Counted from the first letter of the stretch, positions 26,159 to 35,900 are shown. The stretch: DNA of 37,292 bases from Geofilum rubicundum JCM 15548 (GCF_000974365.1 NZ_BAZW01000040.1:1-37292); one strand, 5' to 3'. Numbers and translations: made by a program. Notes: generated by a model from the sequence alone, not told the origin.

Positions 26159-27781
26159 ATGAAAAAAGCAGCTTTATTTTTTATCGCCTTGAGTATAACA
26201 GCCGCCCTATGGGCCCAGAAACCTTATGTATCTGATGTATGGGTGTCGGATCAGGGAGACGGCACCTACAAAAACCCCATCTTATTCGCCGATTACTCTG
26301 ACCCGGATGTTGTGCGCGTGGGCGATGATTACTACATGACGGCCTCGAGCTTTAATGTCATTCCCGGCCTGCCCATTTTGCATTCGAAAGACCTCGTTAA
26401 TTGGGAGCTGATAGGCCACGCCCTGCCCAGACAATATCCACTGGACCATTTTTCCAAACCGCAACATGGCAATGGTGTTTGGGCGCCATCCTTTCGCTAC
26501 CACGAGGGTGAATTTTATATCTATTATGGCGATCCCGACTTTGGCATCTACATGCTAAAAGCCAGAGAGGCAGCAGGTCCATGGAGCCAACCCCACCTGG
26601 TTAAGGAAGGCAAAGGACTCATTGATCCTTCTCCCCTGTGGGATGAAGACGGACGTGCCTACCTGGTGCATGCCTACGCTGGCAGTCGTGCCGGCATCAA
26701 AAGCATTCTGGTGGCGGCGGAAATGCATCCCGACGGCACCCATTTGCTCAACGAGGGCAAAATGATATTTGACGGGCATGCGGCCCACGAAACCATCGAA
26801 GGCCCCAAATTTTACAAGCACAATGGTTACTACTATATTTTTGCCCCCTCGGGTGGCGTGACTTTCGGTTGGCAGGAGGTGCTGCGTTCTAAGAATGTAT
26901 ACGGACCTTATGAATTCAGGACGGTGATGCACCAGGGAGACACCGACATCAATGGCCCCCACCAGGGAGGCTGGGTACAGACCCAAACCGGCGAACACTG
27001 GTTCATCCATTTTCAGGACAGAATCGAATATGGCCGTATCACCCACCTGAATCCCATGACCTGGGAGGATGGCTGGCCAATTATTGGAGAAGATACCAAT
27101 GGGGACGGTATCGGTGAACCTGTCCGCAACTACCGCAAACCAAATGTGGGCGGAACCTTTCCAATAGCTACGCCTGCCGATAGTGACGAATTCGAGAGCG
27201 TTGAGCTGGGTTTGCAGTGGCAATGGCACGCCAATCCTAAAAACACCTGGGCCTTTCTTAATCCGGGCGCCAAAAAGCTGAGACTTTTCTCGGACAAATT
27301 GCCAGAGGGTGCCACCAATTATTACCAGGTACCTAACTTGTTGCTTCAAAAGCTTCCGGCAGAAACCTTCACCGTGGACACAAAAATGACTTTTGGTCCC
27401 AACGAAAACAAACTGGGCGAACGGGCCGGCATCATTCTGATGGGACGCAGTTATGCCTCCCTGGCTCTGGAAGATCGGGAAGATGGGATTTACCTGGTTT
27501 ATAACATCAGCGACGATGCCCAATACGGCAACCCCGAAGAGGAAATGTTTGCCAAAAAGATGGACGGCAACGCCATCTATTTCAGGATTTCAGTAACAGC
27601 GGATGGCATGGCCCAATTCAGCTACAGCGAAAACGGCCGACGATTCACGGCCCTTGACACGCCCTATCAAATAATCCGTGGTCACTGGATCGGTGCCAAA
27701 GTAGGCCTGTTCAATGTCCGGAAGGAAACGACCAACAATTCGGGCTTTGCCGACTTTGACTATTTCAGGTTTAGCAAGTGA
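26159..27781 (+). CDS. Secreted two-domain GH43 glycosidase (arabinofuranosidase/xylosidase type)
   Basis: This is a 540-residue exo-type glycosidase. A signal peptide ends at about residue 19 (ALWAQ). The N-terminal five-bladed propeller carries the GH43 triad: Asp48 in YSDPDVVR, Asp156 in LIDPSP and Glu214 in TIEGPKF. A C-terminal concanavalin-like beta-sandwich (about 345-538) is the domain found in beta-xylosidase-like GH43 enzymes. In a pectin locus, removal of alpha-L-arabinofuranose or a similar side-chain sugar is the likeliest role, but xylosidase or galactosidase activity cannot be excluded. It lies 91 bases after the restored GH105 stop and 29 before GH28, so the three are probably one transcript. 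Confidence 0.88.
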   Translation: MKKAALFFIALSITAALWAQKPYVSDVWVSDQGDGTYKNPILFADYSDPDVVRVGDDYYMTASSFNVIPGLPILHSKDLVNWELIGHALPRQYPLDHFSKPQHGNGVWAPSFRYHEGEFYIYYGDPDFGIYMLKAREAAGPWSQPHLVKEGKGLIDPSPLWDEDGRAYLVHAYAGSRAGIKSILVAAEMHPDGTHLLNEGKMIFDGHAAHETIEGPKFYKHNGYYYIFAPSGGVTFGWQEVLRSKNVYGPYEFRTVMHQGDTDINGPHQGGWVQTQTGEHWFIHFQDRIEYGRITHLNPMTWEDGWPIIGEDTNGDGIGEPVRNYRKPNVGGTFPIATPADSDEFESVELGLQWQWHANPKNTWAFLNPGAKKLRLFSDKLPEGATNYYQVPNLLLQKLPAETFTVDTKMTFGPNENKLGERAGIILMGRSYASLALEDREDGIYLVYNISDDAQYGNPEEEMFAKKMDGNAIYFRISVTADGMAQFSYSENGRRFTALDTPYQIIRGHWIGAKVGLFNVRKETTNNSGFADFDYFRFSK

Positions 27782-27810
27782 GCACCTAACAAACATTCAA
27801 TTCTAAAAAA

Positions 27811-29520
27811 ATGATCAATATTTTAAAAAAGACAGGGATCGCATGGATCACTGTCATTACCCTGCTCTTAAGCGGCTGTTCAAACGGAACAACCCCTGCA
27901 GCGGACGATGCATGGGTGTATGAAAACATCGAATTTGACATGCCTGAAGTCCGGGAGCCAGCCATCCCTGAAAACACCGTCAACTTGGCCGATTTGGGAG
28001 GCATTCCGGATGGCTTCACACTCAACACCGACATCTTTGCCAAAGCCATCGATCAAATGGCCGCCCAAGGTGGCGGGAAAGTGGTGGTACCTGCCGGCAT
28101 CTGGTTAACGGGTCCCATCGTGCTTCAAAGCAATATCGAATTGCATTTGAAGGCTGGTGCTTTGATTCGCTTCAGTGAAGATTTTGACCTCTACCCCCTT
28201 ATTCCCACCTATTTTGAGGGACTTTCCACCTACCGTTGTCAGTCCCCCCTCAGTGGCAAGGACCTCAAGAACATTGCCATAACCGGTCGGGGAGTCATCG
28301 ACGGAAACGGACAGGCCTGGCGTCCGGTAAAAAAAGGAAAAATGACAGAGAATCAGTGGGAGAATCTGGTCCGTTCGGGAGGAGTCCTGAGCGATGACGG
28401 ACAAATATGGTTTCCCTCAGCACGATCGGCTAAGGGATACCGACTTTCAAAAGGAAGCAACATCCCACCCCTCGTTCTGCAAAAAGACTTTATGGAAATA
28501 AAGGATTTCCTGAGGCCGGTTATGGTCAGTCTGATCAATTGCCAAAAAGTGCTGCTAGACGGGCCCACCTTTCAAAATTCACCCGCCTGGAACATCCATC
28601 CATTGATGTGTGAAGATGTGACCATACGCAACCTGACCGTCCGCAACCCCTGGTATTCGCAGAATGGGGATGGACTGGATCTGGAATCGTGCAAGAATGC
28701 CGTGATCTACAACAACAATTTTGATGTGGGGGACGATGCCATGTGCTTTAAGTCGGGAAAGGACCAGGAAGGACGCGACCGGGGCATGCCCACCGAAAAT
28801 GTCATCGTCAAGAACAATGTGGTATACCATGGTCATGGCGGCTTTGTCATAGGCAGTGAAATGTCAGGGGGTGTGCGTAACATCCACGTATCGGATTGTA
28901 CCTTTATGGGTACCAACATTGGCATCCGCTTTAAAAGCAATCGGGGTCGCGGAGGCGTTGTAGAGAACATCTATATCTCCAACATCAACATGACAGATAT
29001 CCCAACCGAACCCATCCGTTTCAACATGTTTTATGGCGGCAAAGCGCCGGTATTAGACGATGGGTCCAGCAGTTTAAGTCTGGTCGAAAATGAACCTGAA
29101 GCGGTGGCCGTGAATGAAAGCACTCCGGTATTTCGGAACATCCATGTAAAAAACATCGTGGCCGGTGGCTTTGGAAATGCCGCCCTGTTTATGGGCTTAC
29201 CGGAACTAAAACTTGAAAATGTGACGCTCGAAAATGCCATTCTACGTGCCCCAAAGGGCTTTACCATCGTGGATGCTGAAGGTATACAGCTAAAAAATGT
29301 TCAGGTGATTCAGGAAATTGGTCCCGCACTGACCCTGTTCAACAGCAGCCACATTGAGTTAACTGACTTTGATTTTAATGACGCTATGGATCAGCCTGGC
29401 ATCGCGGTTTCCGGAAAAACCACAGGGGATATTCAATTAAAGCAGACCGACTTCTCAGCACCTGATACCCAGATAAAATTGGTCAATGGCGCAAAAGCAT
29501 CTGCCATCAGTTGGGATTAA
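27811..29520 (+). CDS. GH28 polygalacturonase-family lipoprotein
   Basis: This is a 569-residue right-handed beta-helix enzyme that hydrolyses galacturonic acid linkages in the pectin backbone. A lipobox (LLSGC, Cys23) anchors it to a membrane. The four GH28 motifs are in order: NGDGLD (Asp287, usual NTD), VGDDAMCFKSG (Asp308 and Asp309), GHGGFVIGSEMSGG (His342) and IGIRFKSN (Arg373 and Lys375). All expected catalytic residues are present. Endo or exo action, and polygalacturonan versus rhamnogalacturonan, cannot be decided by reading. It is the last gene of the GH105-GH43-GH28 operon; no hairpin terminator was seen before the rpsO promoter. Confidence 0.93.
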   Translation: MINILKKTGIAWITVITLLLSGCSNGTTPAADDAWVYENIEFDMPEVREPAIPENTVNLADLGGIPDGFTLNTDIFAKAIDQMAAQGGGKVVVPAGIWLTGPIVLQSNIELHLKAGALIRFSEDFDLYPLIPTYFEGLSTYRCQSPLSGKDLKNIAITGRGVIDGNGQAWRPVKKGKMTENQWENLVRSGGVLSDDGQIWFPSARSAKGYRLSKGSNIPPLVLQKDFMEIKDFLRPVMVSLINCQKVLLDGPTFQNSPAWNIHPLMCEDVTIRNLTVRNPWYSQNGDGLDLESCKNAVIYNNNFDVGDDAMCFKSGKDQEGRDRGMPTENVIVKNNVVYHGHGGFVIGSEMSGGVRNIHVSDCTFMGTNIGIRFKSNRGRGGVVENIYISNINMTDIPTEPIRFNMFYGGKAPVLDDGSSSLSLVENEPEAVAVNESTPVFRNIHVKNIVAGGFGNAALFMGLPELKLENVTLENAILRAPKGFTIVDAEGIQLKNVQVIQEIGPALTLFNSSHIELTDFDFNDAMDQPGIAVSGKTTGDIQLKQTDFSAPDTQIKLVNGAKASAISWD

Positions 29521-29552
29521 TGCCCCATCGTTCTTATTTTTTTAAGGTTCTA

Positions 29553-29585
29553 TTTGCCAATAATCTAAAAAAACATTTATCTTTG
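29553..29585 (+). promoter_or_regulatory. Promoter of rpsO
   Basis: TTTG (29553-29556) and TATCTTTG (29578-29585) are separated by 21 bases, a complete match to the Bacteroidota -33/-7 consensus. The leader is about 25 bases. This is the clearest promoter in the window. Confidence 0.8.
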
Positions 29586-29615
29586 CACCTCAAATTTATT
29601 ATAGAATAAACTGTT

Positions 29616-29885
29616 ATGTATTTGAATCAAGAAGTAAAAAAGGAAATCTTCGCTAAGTACGGGAAGTCGAATACTGATACTGGTTCTCCCGAGAGCCAGA
29701 TTGCATTATTTTCCCACCGTATCAAGCATTTAACTGAGCATCTCAAGTTAAATAAGAAGGATTATAGCACAGAACACGCTCTTGTAAGTCTGGTTGGTAA
29801 GCGTCGTCGCTTACTCAACTACCTTAAAAACACCGAAATCAACCGGTACAGAGCCATCATTAAAGAACTGGGATTACGTAAGTAA
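29616..29885 (+). CDS. rpsO: 30S ribosomal protein S15
   Basis: This is an 89-residue primary 16S rRNA-binding protein of the small ribosomal subunit. Length is exactly that of the family and the hallmark segments are present: [41 protein letters not shown] and a C-terminal [12 protein letters not shown]. It has its own consensus promoter and terminator, so it is a single-gene unit and a housekeeping marker at the right flank of the pectin locus. Confidence 0.98.
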   Translation: MYLNQEVKKEIFAKYGKSNTDTGSPESQIALFSHRIKHLTEHLKLNKKDYSTEHALVSLVGKRRRLLNYLKNTEINRYRAIIKELGLRK

Positions 29886-29900
29886 TCTACTCTAAAGAAC

Positions 29901-29934
29901 AAAAAAGCCATTCTCGTTTGAGGATGGCTTTTTT
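29901..29934. terminator. Bidirectional terminator after rpsO
   Basis: GCCATTCTC (29907-29915) pairs with GAGGATGGC (29920-29928) through one G-U type pair around GTTT. A-run on the left and T-run on the right give U-tails in both directions, so it can serve rpsO and the convergent barrel gene at 29953. Confidence 0.85.
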
Positions 29935-29952
29935 GTTTGGATTAACTCACCA

Positions 29953-30534
29953 TTAAAACTTATACAACAAACCGGCTCCTATTGAAAGATAGCCAGAATA
30001 AGTCGATGTATATTTGGCTTCCGCATTTAGATCTAAAGCATCCGTCAAGGCAAAACGACCACCAACACCAACGTTGATCCCAAGTTCATTGTCCTTATAG
30101 TCAAGATTTAACAAGTCGTCATAAAGATCGCCCATATCACCCCAAATGTCATCGTACTCATCATACGCGTCGTACTCAGATGAAAAATCATTGCCTGAAT
30201 AGGACGGCCCGTCGTACTTGTACTTAAAAAACGTGATGTTTAAACCGGCCAAAGCATAAAAGGCATTGGAGCCATTGTCGCTAAAGACATAATGCCCATC
30301 AAAATCCAACGATGAATAAGTCGTGTAATCTTTTTTAAAATAATAAGTAAACTTAGGCGACACCTCCCATTGGGGATCAATTTTATACAACCCTTGCAAA
30401 GAGATACCGACATTTTCAATATCTGTTGCATAATTCAATCCGGCGCCTAAAGACATTTTAGACTCCTGAGCATTCACCTTAGCTGCTGACAGGCTCATAG
30501 CAAAAAGCACCATCAAAACAAAAAACTTTTTCAT
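29953..30534 (-). CDS. Small outer-membrane beta-barrel protein with acidic loop
   Basis: This is a 193-residue protein with a signal peptide (ending KVNAQ, residue 23) and alternating hydrophobic strands ending in a C-terminal aromatic (SIGAGLLYKF), typical of eight-stranded outer-membrane barrels. Strands such as MSLGAGLNYATD, NVGISLQGLYKI and SPKFTYYFKKD are visible. A segment at about 119-150 is very rich in Asp, Glu and Tyr (SEYDAYDEYDDIW and onwards) and probably forms one long external loop. No function can be assigned. Porin-like or structural roles are possible, and the acidic loop may bind cations. Confidence 0.8.
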   Translation of the reverse strand: MKKFFVLMVLFAMSLSAAKVNAQESKMSLGAGLNYATDIENVGISLQGLYKIDPQWEVSPKFTYYFKKDYTTYSSLDFDGHYVFSDNGSNAFYALAGLNITFFKYKYDGPSYSGNDFSSEYDAYDEYDDIWGDMGDLYDDLLNLDYKDNELGINVGVGGRFALTDALDLNAEAKYTSTYSGYLSIGAGLLYKF

Positions 30535-30581
30535 AAAAAATTAATTAATAGTAATACAGATAAAAAACTTCGAAAAACACA

Positions 30582-30770
30582 TTAAAATAACTCATACGCT
30601 TCGGGCATCTCTTCATAGTCAATTCCTGCAATAGGTCTGAACTTTGATGTTGGTACCGACATATTTTCCTCAAATTTGGTAGCTACAACATTCGCCTCCA
30701 CGCCCATTAATTTCATGGTTGACTTAAGCGGAATATTTTTAATATTCAAACACTTGACCAACCTTCGGTT
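30582..30770 (-). pseudogene. C-terminal remnant of a secreted-protein gene
   Basis: An open stretch of about 62 codons ending in TAA at 30582 reads NIKNIPLKSTMKLMGVEAN, then VVATKFEENMSVPTSKF and AGIDYEEMP. The pattern resembles the C-terminal ends of Bacteroidota DUF4412-like secreted proteins. The frame is closed by TGA at 30771, no signal peptide is present, and no N-terminal part lies upstream, so I read it as a gene fragment. An internal ATG would allow a 44-residue peptide. The family assignment is tentative. Confidence 0.45.
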
Positions 30771-30797
30771 TCAGAAACAGGGCTATTTAAACCCAAC

Positions 30798-31228
30798 TTA
30801 GTTCTTCACTATGCTCAGCGTAAAATCAGTGGCTTCTTCTTCTAAATTCTCTATGTGCAGATAAAGGTCTGACTGTGAGAATTCATAAGTCAGCTCCTCC
30901 TCATCTAGTCCTCCATTTGTGCTGCTGGTTAAACCATTCCCTTGATTGGCCCATAGCCAATGACGACTCTCAAGTCTAAATCCTGTGTAAACTTGCTTAG
31001 CTTAACGGTGTAGGTTTGATCTATTGAATAGGGAAACTCATAAAGGTAACTTCCCGGCTCAATCTTTGTTTTAGTTGTACCAACAGACACCTTGAATGGG
31101 TTGTGCCATGTGCCGCTTCCTTCCAACACGGCAGCTTTCTTTTCAGTTTCTTCGTCTTTACTACATGAAAAACTCAGGCTTCCGACGATCATAACACTGA
31201 TTAATAACAATAAAATCTGCTTCATCAT
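30798..31228 (-). CDS. Lipoprotein with PPC-like domain, frameshifted
   Basis: This is a small lipoprotein (lipobox-like SFSC, Cys22) followed by a domain resembling the bacterial pre-peptidase C-terminal (PPC) beta-sandwich. The first frame (99 residues, to 30929) has SGTWHNPFKV, SYLYEFPYSIDQTYTVKL and DLDLRVVIGYG. The second half, NGLTSSTNGGLDEEELTYEF then LYLHIENLEEEATDFTLSI, is in another frame ending at 30798. One extra base near the GGG run (plus 30950-30952) would join them into 143 residues with the DLDL and TSSTNGG motifs spaced as in PPC domains. The function is unknown; such domains usually bind or fold against other extracellular partners. Confidence 0.6.
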
Positions 31229-31266
31229 TAAATGGGTTTAAGTATTAAGAAATAAAAAAATCATAT

Positions 31267-31479
31267 TCAGAACTTCACAAACTCTACCCTGCGGTTCTGG
31301 GCTTTTCCCTCGGCTGTTGAGTTGCTGGCAATGGGTTTTGATTCGCCAAAGCCTTTGGATGTAAGGCGCGATTTGTCGATGCCCAATTCGATGAATTTGT
31401 CCATAACTGCTTTTGCACGGCCTTCTGAAAGGGTTTGGTTGGCCCCATCATCGATCATTCTATCCACCGCCTTATCTAG
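31267..31479 (-). pseudogene. OmpA C-terminal domain fragment
   Basis: About 70 codons encode the end of an OmpA-type peptidoglycan-binding domain: LDKAVDRMI, TLSEGRAKAVMDKFIELGID, SRLTSKGFGESKPIA and AQNRRVEFVKF. The part between LDKAV and LSEGRAKAV that should hold the conserved GHTD motif is missing, and so are the whole N-terminus and any signal peptide. The fragment overlaps the stop codon of the preceding T9SS gene in a different frame. It is best read as a decayed, internally deleted gene remnant. Confidence 0.75.
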
Positions 31480-32726
31480 TTTTTAATCACAGTTATCGTT
31501 TTTACCACTTCTTCATTTCTTAATTTTAAAATATATGCTCCACTATTTTCGTGTTGTATATTTATGATAGACACGCCGCTGGCTATTTCTTGCTTTTTCA
31601 CACAAACATCCTGAATATTAAACACTTCTAAAACATAAGCATTATCAGAGCTTATGCTAAAAACACCATTTGACGGATTAGGAAACACCGACAAGTTTGA
31701 GATTTCACGGTTTTGATTGGAAGTTGAAACACTTACTTGAATAGCCACTTCATGCGGAGATGCATGTGGAGATGCAATGGCTGTCGATAGAGGCCTAATT
31801 GTATAGTGATAGGTGAGTTCAATCGAGTTTGTTACAGTTAATACCGCACTCTTGCGATCATCGGATACCGATATGGATGAAATATCACCTAAATATTGAC
31901 CTTCTAGTCCTCCGATAACCCAATTGGATGGATTCTCGCAATACAAACCGCCGCCTCTCTGCTCCATGCTACTGAACAATCCGGCTGTAAGAGCAAACTC
32001 TATGGTATAGCTGTTTTCGACTGCCTGGGCTTGTGCTTTAGCAATTGGCTGAACGATAACAGCAACGGGGTTTGGCTGAGCATGTGGCGCTTCAATTATC
32101 TCTTTAGCTGGTTGTATTGTATATGAACTGTAGTTCTCTATTTGGCCTGTAACAGTAATTGTAGCAACTGTCAAACTTTCCATTGAAATGGAAGTTATTG
32201 CACCTAAATCCTGACCATCTTGTCCATCAATAGTCCAGTTTGAAGCCAGTTCAGTTGACAGGCTTTCAACAAATTGGCCTTTAGACAATGTATAGGTAAT
32301 ATCTGTATGGCCTTCAACCGCAGTTGCCATTGCTTCTGCTCGCTCTATAAGGGTTATGGAAGTTTCATCTGGAGCATAAAAAAATAGCTCTATGGCTGCC
32401 GAATTTGGTTGTAACGTGTATGCGCTGTAGTTCTCAATTTCACCTGTGACAGTAATTGTTGCAACTGTAAAATCTTCAATAGAAATGGAAGATATTACTC
32501 CTAAATCCTGACCATTTTGTCCACCAATGGCCCAGTTTTCTATTAGTTCACCGTCTCCATTATTCCTAAATGCTCCATGCGTTAAAGTGTAGACGATTGT
32601 ATTTTCACCAACAATAGCGGTTGCCGTTGCTTCAGCCTTGGTTTTGTCAATGGCAAAGCTGTTTGTGCCAAACAAGCCAGCAAGGGCAATAAGTGCAAAA
32701 GCCTTTTTAAGTAAATCTGTTTTCAT
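31476..32726 (-). CDS. Secreted T9SS cargo protein with three tandem repeats of an unrecognised domain
   Basis: This is a 416-residue secreted protein. The signal peptide ends near SFA (residue 25). Three copies of a repeat of about 100 residues follow (about 31-127, 130-228 and 230-335). Each has A-x-A-x-A near its start, a YTL(T/S)xGxF-like segment, (S)NWxIxGxxGQxLGxIxSIS, an ATITVTG or AVLTVT strand and a Y(T)(L/I)(Q/R)P ending. Copies 1 and 2 are also similar in DNA, suggesting recent duplication. The end (about 345-416, NLSVFPNPSNGVFSIS and GAYILKLRNEEVVKTITVIKN) is a type A T9SS sorting domain, so it is exported and probably attached to the surface. I do not recognise the repeat family; an adhesin or matrix role is a guess. 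Confidence 0.85.
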   Translation of the reverse strand: MKTDLLKKAFALIALAGLFGTNSFAIDKTKAEATATAIVGENTIVYTLTHGAFRNNGDGELIENWAIGGQNGQDLGVISSISIEDFTVATITVTGEIENYSAYTLQPNSAAIELFFYAPDETSITLIERAEAMATAVEGHTDITYTLSKGQFVESLSTELASNWTIDGQDGQDLGAITSISMESLTVATITVTGQIENYSSYTIQPAKEIIEAPHAQPNPVAVIVQPIAKAQAQAVENSYTIEFALTAGLFSSMEQRGGGLYCENPSNWVIGGLEGQYLGDISSISVSDDRKSAVLTVTNSIELTYHYTIRPLSTAIASPHASPHEVAIQVSVSTSNQNREISNLSVFPNPSNGVFSISSDNAYVLEVFNIQDVCVKKQEIASGVSIINIQHENSGAYILKLRNEEVVKTITVIKN

Positions 32727-32801
32727 TTTTGAATCAATTTTTAGTTATCTGTTAATATTTGCCACTAAAATAGTACAGTCTTTACCTATGTATCCAGAAG
32801 C

Positions 32802-32934
32802 ATTTGAATGCGTTAGGTTTTTCTTTGAAAATGAAATTCCCTTCACCATAGCAAAACCAGCACTTAAAAACACAGGAAAACATCCGTATTTGAATGCGTT
32901 GACCGTTTATTAAAATTGTTTCAAAGAAAAACCT
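32802..32934. repeat. Paired direct and inverted repeats in intergenic region
   Basis: ATTTGAATGCGTT occurs at 32802-32814 and 32888-32900. AGGTTTTTCTTTGAAA (32815-32830) recurs exactly in inverted form at 32919-32934, where it forms the tail of the terminator of the GLUG gene. Such a layout could come from a duplicated, inverted terminator end or a decayed mobile element. No gene that I trust lies in 32727-32981. Confidence 0.55.
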
Positions 32935-32962
32935 CCCTCTTGTCTTAGGCAAGCGGGAGGTT
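32930..32962 (-). terminator. Intrinsic terminator of the GLUG-repeat gene
   Basis: AACCTCCCTCTTG (32930-32942) and CAAGCGGGAGGTT (32950-32962) pair with one mismatch around a seven-base loop. On the minus strand the stem is followed by TTTTTC. It starts 20 bases after the stop codon of the GLUG gene. Confidence 0.85.
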
Positions 32963-32981
32963 CTTACAATTTAACGAAGCA

Positions 32982-35900
32982 CTATTTTTTTACAAACCTC
33001 AAGGTTTCAGATTTTTTATCTGCGTATTGGATCAGCACCATGTATATTCCCTTATCCAGATTCGACGTATCAATGGTTTTTGTATCTAAACCTGAAAGTT
33101 GTTTCTCCATCACTTTATTTCCTGCAACATTATATACCACAAGCATTGAAGCTTTATCAATGTTTGAGATGGTCATATAATCTGAACAAGGATTTGGGAA
33201 TGCTTTAAGGTTATCTTTATCAACCAGAAATCTCGCTTCAATGGTATTTGCCAGCATAGAGAAAGTAGCTGTTAGTGTTTTACTTTCATCCAGCTTTATT
33301 TGGGCGTTCTCATTAAAAGAATTAACATCACCCGTCCAGCCATCAAAAACATATCCCGGAGCAGGCACCGCACTCACATTTACGCTTGAACCTTTTAGAT
33401 AAGACACATTTAAAAAGTATTGTTTTTGATTATGATGCACCGTGCCCTCACCTTGAACATTTATTGTCAGCATAACGTGGTTATCAAAATAGGGATATCC
33501 ACCATTTATGTCCTCATCTATGGACCACACTTTTGTGAAGTTCCAGTTCTCATAAGTGGCTTTTGTTTTCATCTGGGCCGAGTTCCTGCCTGTGCCTCTA
33601 ACCGATGCCGTCTGGCCTGATTTCTCGGTGTCAAAATAGCATTTTGTAGCAGTCACTCCAAATGTAGGGACATCGCCCATAAAACCGCCCACTTTTTCAG
33701 CACCCGTAACAGCTCCCGCACTATAGCAATCGCTGATATTCAACATTTCAGCAACACCAATAAAGCCCCCAATCATTGCGTTACCATTTACCGAAGCAAA
33801 TGAGTAGGAATTGACGAAATCCGACTTCCATGTTTGGCCCGCTTCCATTATCGAAGCTGCACCAACTAAACCTCCAACAGCATTACCCCCTTGCACAGAG
33901 CCGGTACTAAAGCATTGGTCAATTTTGGTTCTAAAACCATATCCAAGGAGTGCGCCTACACCATCCTTGCCAGTTACATTTGCATTCACAGCTCCTAAAT
34001 ATTGAATGGTGGCTGCTTCTGTGAAACCAAACAGACCAACACAATCATTATCAGGTTGATTAATGTACAAATTTTCAACAACATACCCTGCCCCATCGTA
34101 AAAGCCTTTGAATGGGAGACCATAACTTTTACCTATAGGCATCCAACCTTTGCCCTCGTTCCAGTTGTTTATATCATCCGGGAAAGTAATATTAGTTGTT
34201 TGAACGAAATGACTTTCCCAAAGCGTTGAGCTTTGACTGATTTTTAGAAGATCTTCCCAGGAATTTATCAGGTATGGATCAGAAACTGTTCCACTACCAT
34301 AAAATCGACCATGTCGGCGATGGGTAGGATATTCATTATTGTCAATTTGCCAAATCAAATCAAAGTCCCATCCGGCAAAAGAAGAAGCCTGCTTCATTTG
34401 AGCAGTTGTTTTGCCTGTCAGGCCAATGTGTGAATTATCATCGGCTTGTGCCGATGTACTTACATCCCAGAAACAACTTGAAAAAGTTGGCGCAGAGTAG
34501 TAGCCATAGAAACCACCGTTATAACTGCCATCCTCAACTTCACCGGCTGCATAGCAATTCTCAAACTTTGTACTCCCGGCATGGCCAACAAAGACGCCCA
34601 TCATAGTACCGCCGCGTACCGCACATGTACTGTAACAATTTTTTATTGTTGACGCCTCATCATTACCAATTAAACCACCTGCAAAATTAGAGGATTCACT
34701 ATTTAATTGGACAACTCCTGTAGCGTAGCAGTTGGATAAACTATTTGCATCCCCTTTCCCCTGACCAACAAGCGCCCCAACGTTCGAATAACCGGTAACA
34801 TTGGCCTCAATCAGCCCCAGATTTTTGATTTCTGATTGTTCAATAAGTCCAAACAGACCAACGTTTCTGTCTTCAGTGAAATCGTTTCCTTGTTTATTGA
34901 TGTACAGGTTTTTTATCGTATAAAAGCCACCATTGTAACTACATCTTTCAAAAGGAGTATCCTCATGTAGTGAAACGACATGACCAATAGGCTTAAAGCC
35001 TGTAGCGTTGTTCCAAAAAACAATGGATTCGGGAAAAACAATATCGGCCGTTTGTTTATAGTTTTTGTTGAACCAAAAAAGCTCATGATTGGCTAACCAG
35101 TATAGTTCTTCCCAGTTTCTAATTAAGTAGGGGTCCTCTTTAGTTCCGGCACCAACAAGCACAACTTCATCCTTTATTGTTGGCAAACCACTGTTAATAT
35201 GATCATTAATGGTCCAATCAAGATGAAGCGCCCAGTGTGCAATGGTTTTTTCCAACCTCAGTTCAGCTGCTGTTTTAGGCTCAGCTCCCAGTGCCGCAGT
35301 TTGTCCCGTCAGATCGGAAACGAAAATATTGTTAACAAAATCCGCTGAAAAACTTTCACCAGCAAATCCCTTATCATGGGGGTTTGTAGCACCAGTGTAT
35401 GCAACTTTACCGGCGGCATAGCAATTCTCTATTTCACCAACAGCAGCTCCTACAAAAGAGCCAAATGAGGTTTCAGAGCCACTTTTTCGAGTAACCTTAC
35501 CCGTAGAATATGCATTGATTATTTTACCCCCTGCATCACCGCAAAGGCCACCTACGCGTTTAATTCCTGCAACATCCCCGTTAGAAAAACTTCTATAAAC
35601 ATTGGCATTAGAATTCCCAACAAGCCCTCCTACGTTCTCATTTCCATTAACATTACACTTACTGTTGGAATTGATAACCGTTGCATTAAACAACCAACCA
35701 ACTAGGCCGCCCACAATATAGTCGCCATTGATTGTTCCTGTTGAAGAAGCATGAGTCACTTGATAATTAGAATACGGGTCATCTCTATAATCCTGGTCGC
35801 ATGAAAAATAGCCAACTAAAGCAGCAACTCTTTCCTTTCCGGTAATATCAGCGTTGGATAATTTCACATTAGAAATAGTTGCGTTATGTGCCCATCCAAA

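Noticed and set aside
26555-27523. Long minus-strand open frame of 322 codons
   Set aside because: It is antisense to the GH43 gene, whose catalytic motifs are all in the plus frame.
32638-32913. Plus-strand open frame of 91 codons
   Set aside because: It starts antisense to the T9SS gene and runs through the repeat-bearing intergenic region; no domain, promoter or conserved motif supports it.
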